A program made the position numbers and the translations under genes. The notes below the pieces were generated by a model that was given only the letters and a program-made list of their open reading frames with translations, was not told the DNA's origin and did no database searches. DNA of 64,000 nucleotides. Source: an uncultured Verrucomicrobiota bacterium. Its GTDB lineage: Bacteria; Verrucomicrobiota; Verrucomicrobiia; Limisphaerales; UBA9464. This document shows positions 28,955-37,069 of this stretch, in pieces (position 1 is the first letter of the stretch; the number at the start of each line of letters is the position of its first letter). Location of the stretch: contig CAIVQB010000092.1 in assembly GCA_903907925.1 (NCBI GenBank), positions 62,001 through 126,000 of the forward strand. Reading direction: 5' to 3'.

Positions 28955-29653
28955 ATGAAACCGAAGACGATGGACGAGTATCTCGCCGCGGTGGGCCCCG
29001 ACAAACGGGCCGCCTTGGAGCGTCTGCGCCAAACCATTCGCTCTGTGGTTCCGGCTGCTGAAGAAGGCATCAGCTACGGATTGGCCGCATTTCGGCTGAA
29101 CAAAAAGCCCTTGGTCGCGTTCGGTGCCACCGAAAAGCACTGCGCCTTCTATCTGATGAGCGCCACCACCGTGGAGGATCACCCGAAGGAACTTAAAGGC
29201 TACGACACCAGCAAGGGCACCATCCGCTTCGGGCCCGACAAACCCCTTCCGGTCGCCCTCGTCCGGAAGTTGGTCAAGGCCCGGGTTGACGAGAATGAAC
29301 GATTGCAGAAGAAAGCTCCGGCCGTGATTCGTTCACCAACTCTCAATGACATCAGAGGGAAGACCATTCTCGTCGGTATTACACGCTTGGCTCATAAGGG
29401 AGAAATAATCGGGCAGCAGCAGTTCGCCGGGGTGTTTGAATCGATGGATGCGTCGATTCAAATCCGGGTATCAACAACGGGGAAGGTTTTCATCTTGCCG
29501 CCTGACTTGGGCGTATTTCAAAAGGCTGAACTCGGCATTTATCGCCTGCGTTCAACAGGAGAAACGATTGAAAATCCGGATTTCACTGCGAGTTGGACCG
29601 TAACGGCGCCTGCCCCGGTCCCCAAGTCCGGCAAAAAGAGAAAGAAAATGTGA
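28955..29653 (+). CDS. DUF1801 domain fused to a second small domain
   Basis: A 232-residue protein. Residues 1-120 form a DUF1801 (YdhG-like) domain: TMDEYLAAVGPDKRAALERLR, AEEGISYGLAAFRLNKKPLVAFGA, HCAFYLMS. Residues 130-220 match a separate small family that I know as a stand-alone protein, with GKTILVGITRL, FILPPDLG, GIYRLRSTGE and ENPDFTASWTV. A basic tail (KSGKKRKKM) ends it. From about 29340 the DNA is visibly richer in A and T than the first part, so the second half may have been acquired. Neither domain has an established activity. Confidence 0.75.
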   Translation: MKPKTMDEYLAAVGPDKRAALERLRQTIRSVVPAAEEGISYGLAAFRLNKKPLVAFGATEKHCAFYLMSATTVEDHPKELKGYDTSKGTIRFGPDKPLPVALVRKLVKARVDENERLQKKAPAVIRSPTLNDIRGKTILVGITRLAHKGEIIGQQQFAGVFESMDASIQIRVSTTGKVFILPPDLGVFQKAELGIYRLRSTGETIENPDFTASWTVTAPAPVPKSGKKRKKM

Positions 29654-30288
29654 AGTCGTGGGATTAGTGGTCGATTCTGGTCGAAGATACCGGGTTCGCG
29701 TAACCTGCCTTTGTATGAGTCAACAGTATCGACTCACCGGGCGTGTTGCTGGGTTGCTGAGGATCCCGATTTCGCTTGGAGTTCCGCCATCAGGCGGTCG
29801 GGGAACGGCGTGAACGCGGAACTTCGGGCGAAAAACTGGTGTCGTAGCGGATGCTTTGCAAAGTTGGTTTTCCCCTGCATTTTGACCTGAGACGACGCGT
29901 CGATCGCTCCGTCGGCAGAAATCGCTTGCACGAGAGGCAATCACTCTCCTAACTCGCGGCGTCCCCACTACCTGCCCGACAGGCGCTTGAACGTGTACCA
30001 TCCCGTCAAGCATCCCTGATGTGATCAGGCGTCGTTGCGTCGGTTTGTGATGATTTCTCGCCCGATTCAGCGAGTGGCGGCAGTGCGATTTGCGCGGATG
30101 GAACGAACGCCGTCGGCGGGAACTGATCGGAACATTTTACCGTCACCGTGTGGTGGCGGGCGGCGGGCTTGGGCGATGAAACCGTGTGTCATCCCCAAGC
30201 CCGCTTTATTTTTGCAGCCACCGAACGGGCCGTCGGGTCAAATCCGTCCGCGGCCCACGGGTGGGTCGCCGCGAATCGGATTCTCACC
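29654..30288. other. 635-base stretch without a convincing gene
   Basis: I find no open frame with protein-like composition on either strand; the reverse frames at 29720-30013 and 29734-29940 lack recognisable motifs. The only clear structure is the hairpin terminator at 30163-30213. Base composition is mixed, and degraded gene remnants are possible. Confidence 0.5.
30163..30213 (+). terminator. hairpin followed by a T-rich tract
   Basis: An 11-base-pair perfect stem (GCGGGCTTGGG at 30163-30173 with CCCAAGCCCGC at 30194-30204), a 20-base loop and TTTATTTTT at 30205-30213. It has the form of a rho-independent terminator on the plus strand. It lies only 76 bases before the DUF1697 gene, so it could also act as a leader attenuator. 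Confidence 0.65.
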
Positions 30289-30849
30289 ATGGAGACCTAC
30301 ATTGCATTGCTGCGGGGGATCAACGTCGGGCGCGCCAAACGAATCGCCATGGCCGATCTCCGGGAGTGCGTCGCCGGGATGGGCTGTTCCGGCGTCCGTA
30401 CCCTGCTCAATAGTGGCAACGTCGTCTTTCAGACCGATTCCAAGGCACCGCGACGTACCCCGGGAATGCTGGCCACGGAACTCCATCAGGAGGTTCAACG
30501 GCGGTTCGGGATTTCGAGCCGGGTGATCGTCGTCACGGCCAACGATCTCTCCGCGGTGATTCGGGAAAATCCGCTGACCTCGATGGTGGACGATCCTTCC
30601 CGATTTCTCGTGGCGTTCGTCGAGAGTCCGGCCGTGTTGAAAACCCTCCAAACCTTGAACCAGACCCCGTGGCAACCGGACCGGTTGGCGATTGGACGGC
30701 GGGCCGCATATCTCTGGTGTGCCGGCGGGATCCTTGACAGCGCGTTGTTCAAAGCGTTTTCGAAGGCCGCCGGAGAGACCGTGACCACGCGGAACTGGGC
30801 CACGGTTCTCAAGCTCCAGGCGGCGATTTCGGAGGCACATGAAACCTGA
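30289..30849 (+). CDS. DUF1697 family protein
   Basis: A 186-residue protein with the family's opening METYIALLRGINVG, then MADLRECVAGMG, VRTLLNSGNVVF and late TRNWATVLKL. These are the conserved blocks of DUF1697, cytoplasmic proteins of unknown function. The ATG at 30289 is chosen because the family starts with TYIALLRGINV; the upstream extension is unrelated sequence. Its 3' end overlaps the start of the AlkD-like gene by 11 bases, so the two are probably one transcript. Confidence 0.85.
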   Translation: METYIALLRGINVGRAKRIAMADLRECVAGMGCSGVRTLLNSGNVVFQTDSKAPRRTPGMLATELHQEVQRRFGISSRVIVVTANDLSAVIRENPLTSMVDDPSRFLVAFVESPAVLKTLQTLNQTPWQPDRLAIGRRAAYLWCAGGILDSALFKAFSKAAGETVTTRNWATVLKLQAAISEAHET

Positions 30850-31573
30850 ACCCACAAACCGTGCGAGCCTGCTAACGTTGCGGGCCGAGATGCAGGCGCT
30901 GGGAAGTCCGGCGGCGGCCGCGCAATCGCTGCGCTTCTTCAAGACGGGTCCCGGCGACTATGGAGAAGGGGATCAGTTTCTCGGAATCCGGGTGCCCGTC
31001 CTGCGCGAACTCGTGCGGAAGTACCGCGGCCTGCCTTGGCGCGAGGCGGTGACCCTTCTGAAATCCACCTGGCACGAAGAGCGGCTGCTGGCGTTGTTGC
31101 TGTGGGTGGACGCCTTTTCCCGGGGCGACGCGACAGATCGGGAGGCGATCCATCGGGCGTATCTCGATCACACAGCGTTCATCAACAACTGGGATTTGGT
31201 GGACGCCTCGGCCGAACACATCGTGGGCGGATTCCTCTACCCGGGCGGGATTGGCCTGCTGGTGGATCTCGCCGGCTCGAAGAATCTTTGGGAACGGCGC
31301 ATCGCGATTCTTTCGACGTTTCACTACATCCGCCGCGATGAATTCAAGCCGACCCTCCGGATCGCCCGATTGTTGATCGAGGATCCCCACGATCTGATTC
31401 ACAAGGCGGTTGGCTGGCTGCTACGCGAGGTGGGAAAACGCGACCAGGAAGTGGAGGAGGGGTTCCTCCGAGTCGAAGCGTGGCGGATGCCTCGGACTAT
31501 GTTGCGTTACGCCGTGGAACGATTCCCCGAACCGCTGCGGAAGCGGTATCTCGCGATGAAGTCGGCAGGCTAG
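30839..31573 (+). CDS. DNA alkylation repair protein, AlkD-like
   Basis: A 244-residue all-helical HEAT-like repeat protein. Blocks FFKTGPGDYGEGDQFLGIRVP, EERLLALLLWVD, INNWDLVDASAEHIVG, LWERRIAILSTF and DLIHKAVGWLLREVGKRD fit the AlkD family of DNA glycosylases, which excise positively charged alkylated bases. The catalytic Asp of AlkD proteins lies in the NWDLVD motif, present here. It overlaps DUF1697 by 11 bases and converges on dxr with an 18-base gap. Confidence 0.87.
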   Translation: MKPEPTNRASLLTLRAEMQALGSPAAAAQSLRFFKTGPGDYGEGDQFLGIRVPVLRELVRKYRGLPWREAVTLLKSTWHEERLLALLLWVDAFSRGDATDREAIHRAYLDHTAFINNWDLVDASAEHIVGGFLYPGGIGLLVDLAGSKNLWERRIAILSTFHYIRRDEFKPTLRIARLLIEDPHDLIHKAVGWLLREVGKRDQEVEEGFLRVEAWRMPRTMLRYAVERFPEPLRKRYLAMKSAG

Positions 31574-31591
31574 CGCTGTTTCAATACCCGC

Positions 31592-32734
31592 TCAAACCGC
31601 CGCCATGCGGGCCCATTGATCGGCCGCCAGGATCTCGTCGAGGCTGGGCTGTTCCACGACGCGATGGGCGTCCATGACCCGTTTCACTGCCGTCGTGATG
31701 TCGAGGAAGCCGAGCTCCCGACGGCAGAACCGTTCCACCGCGATTTCATTGGCGGCGTTCAAGACGGCAGGAAGCGTTCCACCCACGTCGCCGGCGCGGC
31801 GCGCGAGCGCGAGGGCGGGGAATCGTTCCACGTCCGGTTCCTCGAAGGTCAGGGTTCCGATCCTGGAAAAACTCGTCTGAACCCGGTCACTGGCCACCCG
31901 GTCCGGATGGCACAACGCGATCTGAATCGGGAGGCACATGTCGGGCGTCGAGAGCTGGGCGATGATGGATCCATCGACGAACTCCACCATGGAATGCACC
32001 ACGCTTTGCGGATGCACCACCACCTGGACCCGGGGCATTTCGATGCCGAACAACCATCGTGCTTCGATCATCTCCAGGCCCTTGTTGAACAGGGTCGCGG
32101 AGTCGATGGTGATCTTGCGGCCCATCACCCAGGACGGATGTTTGAGCGCCTGCTCCAGTGTTACCTGGGCCAGTGCTTCACGCGTCCATCGGGCTCCGTC
32201 GCGGAACGGTCCGCCCGAGGCGGTCAGCCACAGGTTGCGGACCGACGCGGCCGGTTTGTCCTCCAGACATTGGAAGATCGCGGAATGTTCGCTGTCCACG
32301 GCCAGTACCTGGACGCCGTGTTCGCGGGCCTCGCGCATGACGAGTTCGCCCGCCATCACCAGGATTTCCTTGGAGGCGACCGCGATGTCCTTGCCGGCGC
32401 GGATGGCGGCGAGGGCGGGGAGAAGGCCGGCGGTGCCAACGATGGCGATCAGGACGATGTCCGCCTCGGGCATCGTGGCCAGCTCCACCAAGCCGTCTGT
32501 CCCGGACACCACGCGGGTGTGGGCTGGCACCCGCGCGCGGAGGCCCTCCACGCGGGAGGGGTCTTGAATCGAAACGGCGACGGGTTGATGACGTTCCGCC
32601 TGCTGAACAAGGAGATCGACGTTGCCGCCCGCCGCGAGGCCGATCAGGCGCAACCGGTCGGACAGATCCTCCACCACCTTGAGGGTGCTGGTGCCAATGG
32701 AACCGGTGCTGCCAAGCAAGACGACATTCTTCAT
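31592..32734 (-). CDS. dxr: 1-deoxy-D-xylulose 5-phosphate reductoisomerase
   Basis: A 380-residue enzyme of the MEP isoprenoid pathway; it converts DXP to 2-C-methyl-D-erythritol 4-phosphate with NADPH and a divalent metal. The NADPH motif GSTGSIGTSTL lies at residues 8-18. DSEHSAIFQCL, TASGGPFRD, HPSWVMGRKITIDSATL and NKGLEMIEARWLF are the catalytic and metal-binding blocks. The start at 32734 fits the family N-terminus MKNVVLLGSTGS; an upstream extension to 32803 is rejected. It is downstream of the RMD1-like and HAD genes on the same strand and is probably cotranscribed with them. Confidence 0.95.
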   Translation of the reverse strand: MKNVVLLGSTGSIGTSTLKVVEDLSDRLRLIGLAAGGNVDLLVQQAERHQPVAVSIQDPSRVEGLRARVPAHTRVVSGTDGLVELATMPEADIVLIAIVGTAGLLPALAAIRAGKDIAVASKEILVMAGELVMREAREHGVQVLAVDSEHSAIFQCLEDKPAASVRNLWLTASGGPFRDGARWTREALAQVTLEQALKHPSWVMGRKITIDSATLFNKGLEMIEARWLFGIEMPRVQVVVHPQSVVHSMVEFVDGSIIAQLSTPDMCLPIQIALCHPDRVASDRVQTSFSRIGTLTFEEPDVERFPALALARRAGDVGGTLPAVLNAANEIAVERFCRRELGFLDITTAVKRVMDAHRVVEQPSLDEILAADQWARMAAV

Positions 32735-32806
32735 GAAATCGACGGGCAGTGTGGGAGAAAGGGGGCAGCCGGGGCAACCGGCAACCGACGGGTCACGAAT
32801 CAAGGA

Positions 32807-33916
32807 TCACTGCCGTCCGCCGCGGAACAACAGGGCCAGGTCGATGATGAAGAGCAGCACCACGGTGACTTCGAGAATCATCATCCAGCGATTGCCCTGG
32901 TCGGATTTCAGGAGCTGGTGGAGGTCGTCGAGGGTCCCGAGCTTGTCGCGAACAGACCGGTGCCAGTCAGCGATGTGGAATCGGGCGGCGGCCGATTGAT
33001 AGACCCGGGCGAGATGCCATTCGCCGAAGAACTTGCTGAGGTTGGACAGCTCGTCGTTGAAGCGGGCCATGTCGATTCGCAGTTCGCGAAGCTCCCGCAG
33101 GACGTCGGCGCGCCGTCGGAGAGGATTCGCGCCGAGATCGCGGTAGCTGCGGACGAGGCTGGCGTCGAGGTGCCGGTCGTAGGCTTCCAGTTCCGCCAGT
33201 TGAAGATTCGCGAGTTCCAGAATATGCAGCGTTTCCGCGGTGTCGGCGGGTTGATCGATCATCAGCGCTGAATCCCAATCGAGGACGATGAGGTCGTCGT
33301 GATAGTAGCTGATGTGTCCGCGGGTGGACTCGGTCACTTCCTGGCCGGAAAGCGCGTCTCCATCCTCCTGGGCCAGCAGCGCGGCCACCTCGCGCCGATG
33401 ACGTTCCAACCAATCCTCGGCATTGGGCGAGTCGGCGAGCGGGCCGTGAAGGCAAAACACGGTGTAGGCCTCTTCGTCCATCAATTGATCAATCGGCCGC
33501 CGGATGTGGGGTGCCAATTCGGTCCGAATGGTTTCTGCCAGCCGACGGACCTCCGCTGTCAGGCTTCCCTCGGCGAATTCCAAGTCATGAAAGGCCACCA
33601 GTTCCGAAAGGTGGTTCACCGCGAAGGGAACCCGCACCGCGATGCTGATTGCCCCGATGGACAACAATTTGACGGCGGTTTCGACGCTAACGGTTCCAAA
33701 CGGACCGGTGCGATTTTGGGCGGGAAGACGGAGGAGTTGGGGCTGGTAGAACAGGAGATGCCGCGGCCCGCGCCGGTTCATGTCGATGCTGAACGGCGTG
33801 AGCGGCTGGCCGAGCAGTTCCCGCACCGGCTGCCGTTCCATCTCATAGGCGATGTCGTAGGCGTACAGAAAGACGACTTCGCCCGTCAGGCGTTCGGCGG
33901 AGGCGGAAGTGTCCAC
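32807..33916 (-). CDS. RMD1/DUF155-like protein with C-terminal membrane anchor
   Basis: A 369-residue protein. Most is soluble and helical with an N-terminal mixed region; a single hydrophobic helix lies near the C-terminus (WMMILEVTVVLLFIIDLALLF, broken here for length reasons into about residues 343-363). The order of a soluble domain, a helical stretch rich in Leu/Arg, and a last membrane helix recalls DUF155/RMD1 proteins, but I do not see a decisive motif. It lies between a HAD phosphatase and dxr on the same strand. Function unknown. Confidence 0.7.
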   Translation of the reverse strand: MDTSASAERLTGEVVFLYAYDIAYEMERQPVRELLGQPLTPFSIDMNRRGPRHLLFYQPQLLRLPAQNRTGPFGTVSVETAVKLLSIGAISIAVRVPFAVNHLSELVAFHDLEFAEGSLTAEVRRLAETIRTELAPHIRRPIDQLMDEEAYTVFCLHGPLADSPNAEDWLERHRREVAALLAQEDGDALSGQEVTESTRGHISYYHDDLIVLDWDSALMIDQPADTAETLHILELANLQLAELEAYDRHLDASLVRSYRDLGANPLRRRADVLRELRELRIDMARFNDELSNLSKFFGEWHLARVYQSAAARFHIADWHRSVRDKLGTLDDLHQLLKSDQGNRWMMILEVTVVLLFIIDLALLFRGGRQ

Positions 33917-33993
33917 GCGAGAAACCTACCCCGGCCACGATAGGGACGCCACCGGCGGAATTCGACGGGCTGCCGCGACGGTCCAGCGAGTCG

Positions 33994-34773
33994 TTACGGC
34001 GCGCCCTTCAGGATGACCTCCAATGCCTCCAGGATTCCGTCGCCGCAGGTGTGGGCGGCGATGTAGCCGCCGTGACTCGCGACCTGGGCCTTGACCACCG
34101 GAAGACCATTGGCCGGGGTTGCGAGCCAGCGGGCCACCGAGGGAACCAACATGGAAAGATCGTTGAGATGGTCGCCCGCGGCGAAAGTCTCCGCCGGTGT
34201 GACGCCGCTCAAGCGTTGGATCTCGCCGAGGGCCGTCCCCTTGCTGTAATCGCGATGACTCAGCCGGACGTACACGTCGTTGCGCACCGCCACCAGCGTG
34301 GGAACCGACTCGCTGAACGCATCAAGTTCCGCCTGGATGGCGTCCATCTGCGAATTGCTGCGGGCAATCGCGCAGAGCGGTGACCAAACGTCGTCGTAGA
34401 ATGTTGCGTCGAATCGGGCCTCCAGAGAGCGCGAAAGGCGGGCCACCGCCGGGGCGTGGGTGGAATAGGCCGAAGCGTGGTCCTCATGACAGCGTGAGTT
34501 CCAGGGTTGCACTGGCTCGAAGTGTCCGCCGGCATGGCGATGGATCTCACGTTCGACCGTGACTACGTAATCCGGAATCACCTGCATGCGGGCCCGTCCG
34601 ATGCTTTCCATGAGGCTGGCGAGGTCGCGCCCGGTGTTGATGACCCAAAGCGTGCCAGTCGCCTGCAGCTCCGCGAGCCGGGTCTGGAGGGCAATCGGCA
34701 CCGGAGAATGGCTGAAATCGGCGTGAATCGTGCCGTCGAAGTCGGTGGAGATGAGTCGAAGCGGGCGGGTCAT
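33994..34773 (-). CDS. HAD-superfamily phosphatase, Cof-like
   Basis: A 259-residue hydrolase. The nucleophile motif DFDGT is at residues 11-15 (Asp11, Asp13), TGRD is motif II, a lysine lies in SKGTAL, and GDHLNDLSM is the motif IV acid pair. A C2-type cap is expected between motifs II and III. Such proteins dephosphorylate sugar phosphates or similar metabolites; the substrate here is not clear. The ATG at 34773 is used; a few codons upstream have no good start. It is divergent from the TPR gene at 34846. Confidence 0.88.
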   Translation of the reverse strand: MTRPLRLISTDFDGTIHADFSHSPVPIALQTRLAELQATGTLWVINTGRDLASLMESIGRARMQVIPDYVVTVEREIHRHAGGHFEPVQPWNSRCHEDHASAYSTHAPAVARLSRSLEARFDATFYDDVWSPLCAIARSNSQMDAIQAELDAFSESVPTLVAVRNDVYVRLSHRDYSKGTALGEIQRLSGVTPAETFAAGDHLNDLSMLVPSVARWLATPANGLPVVKAQVASHGGYIAAHTCGDGILEALEVILKGAP

Positions 34774-34845
34774 GATGCGCGCGGGCAACCGGATCGGTCC
34801 GCGCCCTTGCGGCCGGTGAGCATCCCGACGACTGTACCCGCGTCA

Positions 34846-35337
34846 ATGGTGATGTCCCATCAAGAGCAGTACGATGACGCGATGTTCGAATACTCGACCG
34901 GCAACTACGCGGCCGCGATCGGGCATTTGAACGGCATCCTCGCCGCCGACCCGGTCCATTTCGACGCCCAACTGGCGTTGGCGATGTGCTTCTATCGGCA
35001 GGGCGATTTTCCCACGGCGATCCGTGAAGGGCACAAGGCGGAGAAGTTGAAGCCCAACGAGCAATTGGTTCACACCAACCTCTCGCTGTTTTACATGAAA
35101 TCCGGCGACAAGCAGACCGCTGAGAAGCACGGCTTGCAGGCCCGGATCGCCTCGTGGAAGGACAACATGGCACCCCCGCCAGCCCCGGGCGCCACGGCTC
35201 CCGAAGCGGCCGATGAACTGCGCATGGCGCAGGCCAAGGCGCCGTCGGTGAAACTGCCCGAGAAATTCCCCGACATGCCGTGGAAGAAGAGCAAGCCACC
35301 GATCGTTCCACCGCCGCCCGGGCCGGCCCATCACTGA
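34846..35337 (+). CDS. TPR-repeat protein
   Basis: A 163-residue protein with about three tetratricopeptide-like helix pairs: YDDAMFEYSTGNYAAAIGHL, AQLALAMCFYRQGDFPTAI and VHTNLSLFYMKSGDKQTAEKH. A proline-rich tail (APPPAPGATAP and IVPPPPGPAHH) follows. No signal peptide is seen. ATG codons at 34846 and 34852 are both possible starts; the longer open frame from 34507 lies antisense to the HAD gene and is rejected. The next gene, a Rieske protein, begins only five bases after its stop, so the pair forms an operon. Confidence 0.83.
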   Translation: MVMSHQEQYDDAMFEYSTGNYAAAIGHLNGILAADPVHFDAQLALAMCFYRQGDFPTAIREGHKAEKLKPNEQLVHTNLSLFYMKSGDKQTAEKHGLQARIASWKDNMAPPPAPGATAPEAADELRMAQAKAPSVKLPEKFPDMPWKKSKPPIVPPPPGPAHH

Positions 35338-35342
35338 CGTCC

Positions 35343-35678
35343 ATGGCCCGGGAATTCGACATTGCTGAAATCGTGAGCCTGCCACCGGGCAGCAGTCGGA
35401 GTGTCGAGGCAGGCGGACAACGGTTGGCTTTGGTCAATGTCGAGGGTGGATTCCACGTGATCGATGACGTTTGTCCGCATCGGGGTGGCCCGTTGGGTGC
35501 GGGATTTGTCAAAGGCTGCGTGGTCCATTGCCCGCTGCACGGCTGGGGATTCGACGTGACCACCGGGGCCTGTGATGTCCGACCCGACAAGCCGGTCCGG
35601 ACCTATCCGGTGACGATTCGGGAGGGCCACGTTTGGGTCACGTTGCCTGACGTGTCTGAGGCCCGTCTGCCGGGCTGA
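35343..35678 (+). CDS. Rieske [2Fe-2S] ferredoxin-like protein
   Basis: A 111-residue Rieske domain with both cluster motifs: Cys44-Pro-His46-Arg and Cys63-Pro-Leu-His66-Gly-Trp. It is a soluble single-domain form of the NirD/biphenyl-dioxygenase ferredoxin type, a small electron carrier. No oxygenase or nitrite reductase is next to it, so its electron partner is unknown. It is coupled to the TPR gene by a five-base gap. Confidence 0.9.
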   Translation: MAREFDIAEIVSLPPGSSRSVEAGGQRLALVNVEGGFHVIDDVCPHRGGPLGAGFVKGCVVHCPLHGWGFDVTTGACDVRPDKPVRTYPVTIREGHVWVTLPDVSEARLPG

Positions 35679-35692
35679 ACCACAGGATAGCG

Positions 35693-35802
35693 CGGTAGGG
35701 CGAAGCTCCTGCTGAGCCGAATGGACGGACGCGTTCAACCTCGCCCCGAAGCGCCCCAAATCGTACCACGCACCCGGCTCGGCGGGAGCCTCGGCCCTAC
35801 CG
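35693..35802. repeat. 110-base element with inverted ends, GGTAGGGC type
   Basis: The left end reads CGGTAGGGCGAAGCTCCTGC and continues to GAGCCG; the right end is the inverse, beginning (reverse strand) CGGTAGGGCCGAGGCTCCCG and continuing to GAGCCG. About 27 bases pair at each end with few mismatches. The centre has no coding frame. It has the look of a small non-autonomous repeat placed between the Rieske gene and the glycosyltransferase. Confidence 0.75.
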
Positions 35803-35893
35803 GGGAGCGCGTTCGCCTCTTCAATTCTTCAGCCCGTGACCCCTATTTTCCGGCTTCGTTCCGGAGGCTCTCCCGGGTCACCTTCACCCCGTC

Positions 35894-37069
35894 ATGCCGT
35901 CGTTGAAGGTCCTTCACGTCAACACCCAGTTCGCTTCGCTGGGCGGTCTGGAGGCCGTGCTGCGCCGGCACCATGAGGACGACAGCCGGTTCGGTCTGGA
36001 GTCACGATTCCTGGCCTACTACGAACCGCCTGCGATCGGCTGGCCCCGGGCCCGATTCCTGGGTTTTAAGGACCGAACCACCATCGCGCAGGCGCGCGCC
36101 GCCCAACGCGCGGCTCTCGCGGATTTTCCCGCGGACATCGCGGTGTACCACACGGTCTGGGGATTGCCCTATCTCGCCGATCTCGATCGTTCTGCGCGTC
36201 GGGTGTTGATGTTGCACAGCGACATTCCGCGTCTCGACGAGTTCTTGAAAAGCCGCCTGCCGTTGACGGATGCGGTGATCGGTGTCAGCCAAACTCTTGT
36301 CCAACGCGCCCGAATTGCTGCGCCGGATTTTGATGCGGAACGGTTTCACCTGGCACCGTATCCCGTGGTTCCGCCGTCGCTCGCGCCGCGTGCCGACCGG
36401 GATCCGAACCGCCCCCTGACGATCGGCTATTGTGGTCGGCTGGTTCGCGAACAAAAGCGGGTGGAACGGATCCCGGAACTGGTGCGGCACTTGACCCGGC
36501 TAGGCGTGGACTTCCGGTTCGAAATTCTGGGCGATGGCCCGGAGCGTGCGGCGTTGGAGGCGGCGTTGCCGGACCGGTCGAGGTTTGTTTTTCACGGCCG
36601 AAAATCAGGCGATGGCTATTGGGACGTCCTGCGGTCGTGGGATGTGATGGCCTTTGTCAGCGATTTCGAGGGGACCCCGATTTCGCTGCTGGAAGGACTG
36701 GCCGCTGGCGTCCTGCCATTGCATCCAAAGATCGGCAGCGGTGGGGATTCGGCGGCGGCACGGATTTCGGAGATGCTGGTTTATCCTCCGGGCGATTTGG
36801 AATCGGCGGCGCAGGCCGTGCAGCGACTGGCCGGTTTGCCGGCGGAGGAATGGCGTGAACTGCGGCGGCGATGCGCGGTGATCGTCGAACCGCACTTGGG
36901 CGATCGGTATCTAGAGGGGTTCGCGGAGTTTTTGCGGAAAGTGAACACTCTCCCGATTCGTCCAAAGGCTCCCTTTCCAGGCCGACCGTGGCCTGTGGAT
37001 CATCTGTCGTTCCGGATGCTCGACCGGATCAGCTCGCTCCGGCGGCGACTTCGGGGCGGCGGGCGATGA
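35894..37069 (+). CDS. glycosyltransferase, GT4-like
   Basis: A 391-residue GT-B fold enzyme. The N-terminal half begins LKVLHVNTQFASLGGLEAVL; the C-terminal half has TIGYCGRLVREQKRVERIPELV, FEILGDGPERAALE, VFHGRKSG and the sugar-nucleotide motif SDFEGTPISLLEGLAAGVLPL (shown in part), the E-x7-E region of GT4 enzymes. It probably adds a sugar to a cell-surface glycan. It converges on a methyltransferase gene and overlaps it by 41 bases at the 3' ends. The following leftward genes (methyltransferases, flippase) suggest the same surface polysaccharide pathway. Confidence 0.88.
   Translation: MPSLKVLHVNTQFASLGGLEAVLRRHHEDDSRFGLESRFLAYYEPPAIGWPRARFLGFKDRTTIAQARAAQRAALADFPADIAVYHTVWGLPYLADLDRSARRVLMLHSDIPRLDEFLKSRLPLTDAVIGVSQTLVQRARIAAPDFDAERFHLAPYPVVPPSLAPRADRDPNRPLTIGYCGRLVREQKRVERIPELVRHLTRLGVDFRFEILGDGPERAALEAALPDRSRFVFHGRKSGDGYWDVLRSWDVMAFVSDFEGTPISLLEGLAAGVLPLHPKIGSGGDSAAARISEMLVYPPGDLESAAQAVQRLAGLPAEEWRELRRRCAVIVEPHLGDRYLEGFAEFLRKVNTLPIRPKAPFPGRPWPVDHLSFRMLDRISSLRRRLRGGGR

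Noticed and set aside
29734-29940. 68-residue reverse-strand frame in the long gap
   Set aside because: Somewhat protein-like but without ribosome binding site, motif or neighbour; not enough to call a gene.
31616-33271. 551-residue plus-strand frame opposite dxr and the RMD1-like gene
   Set aside because: It covers two genes on the other strand, one of them (dxr) certain.
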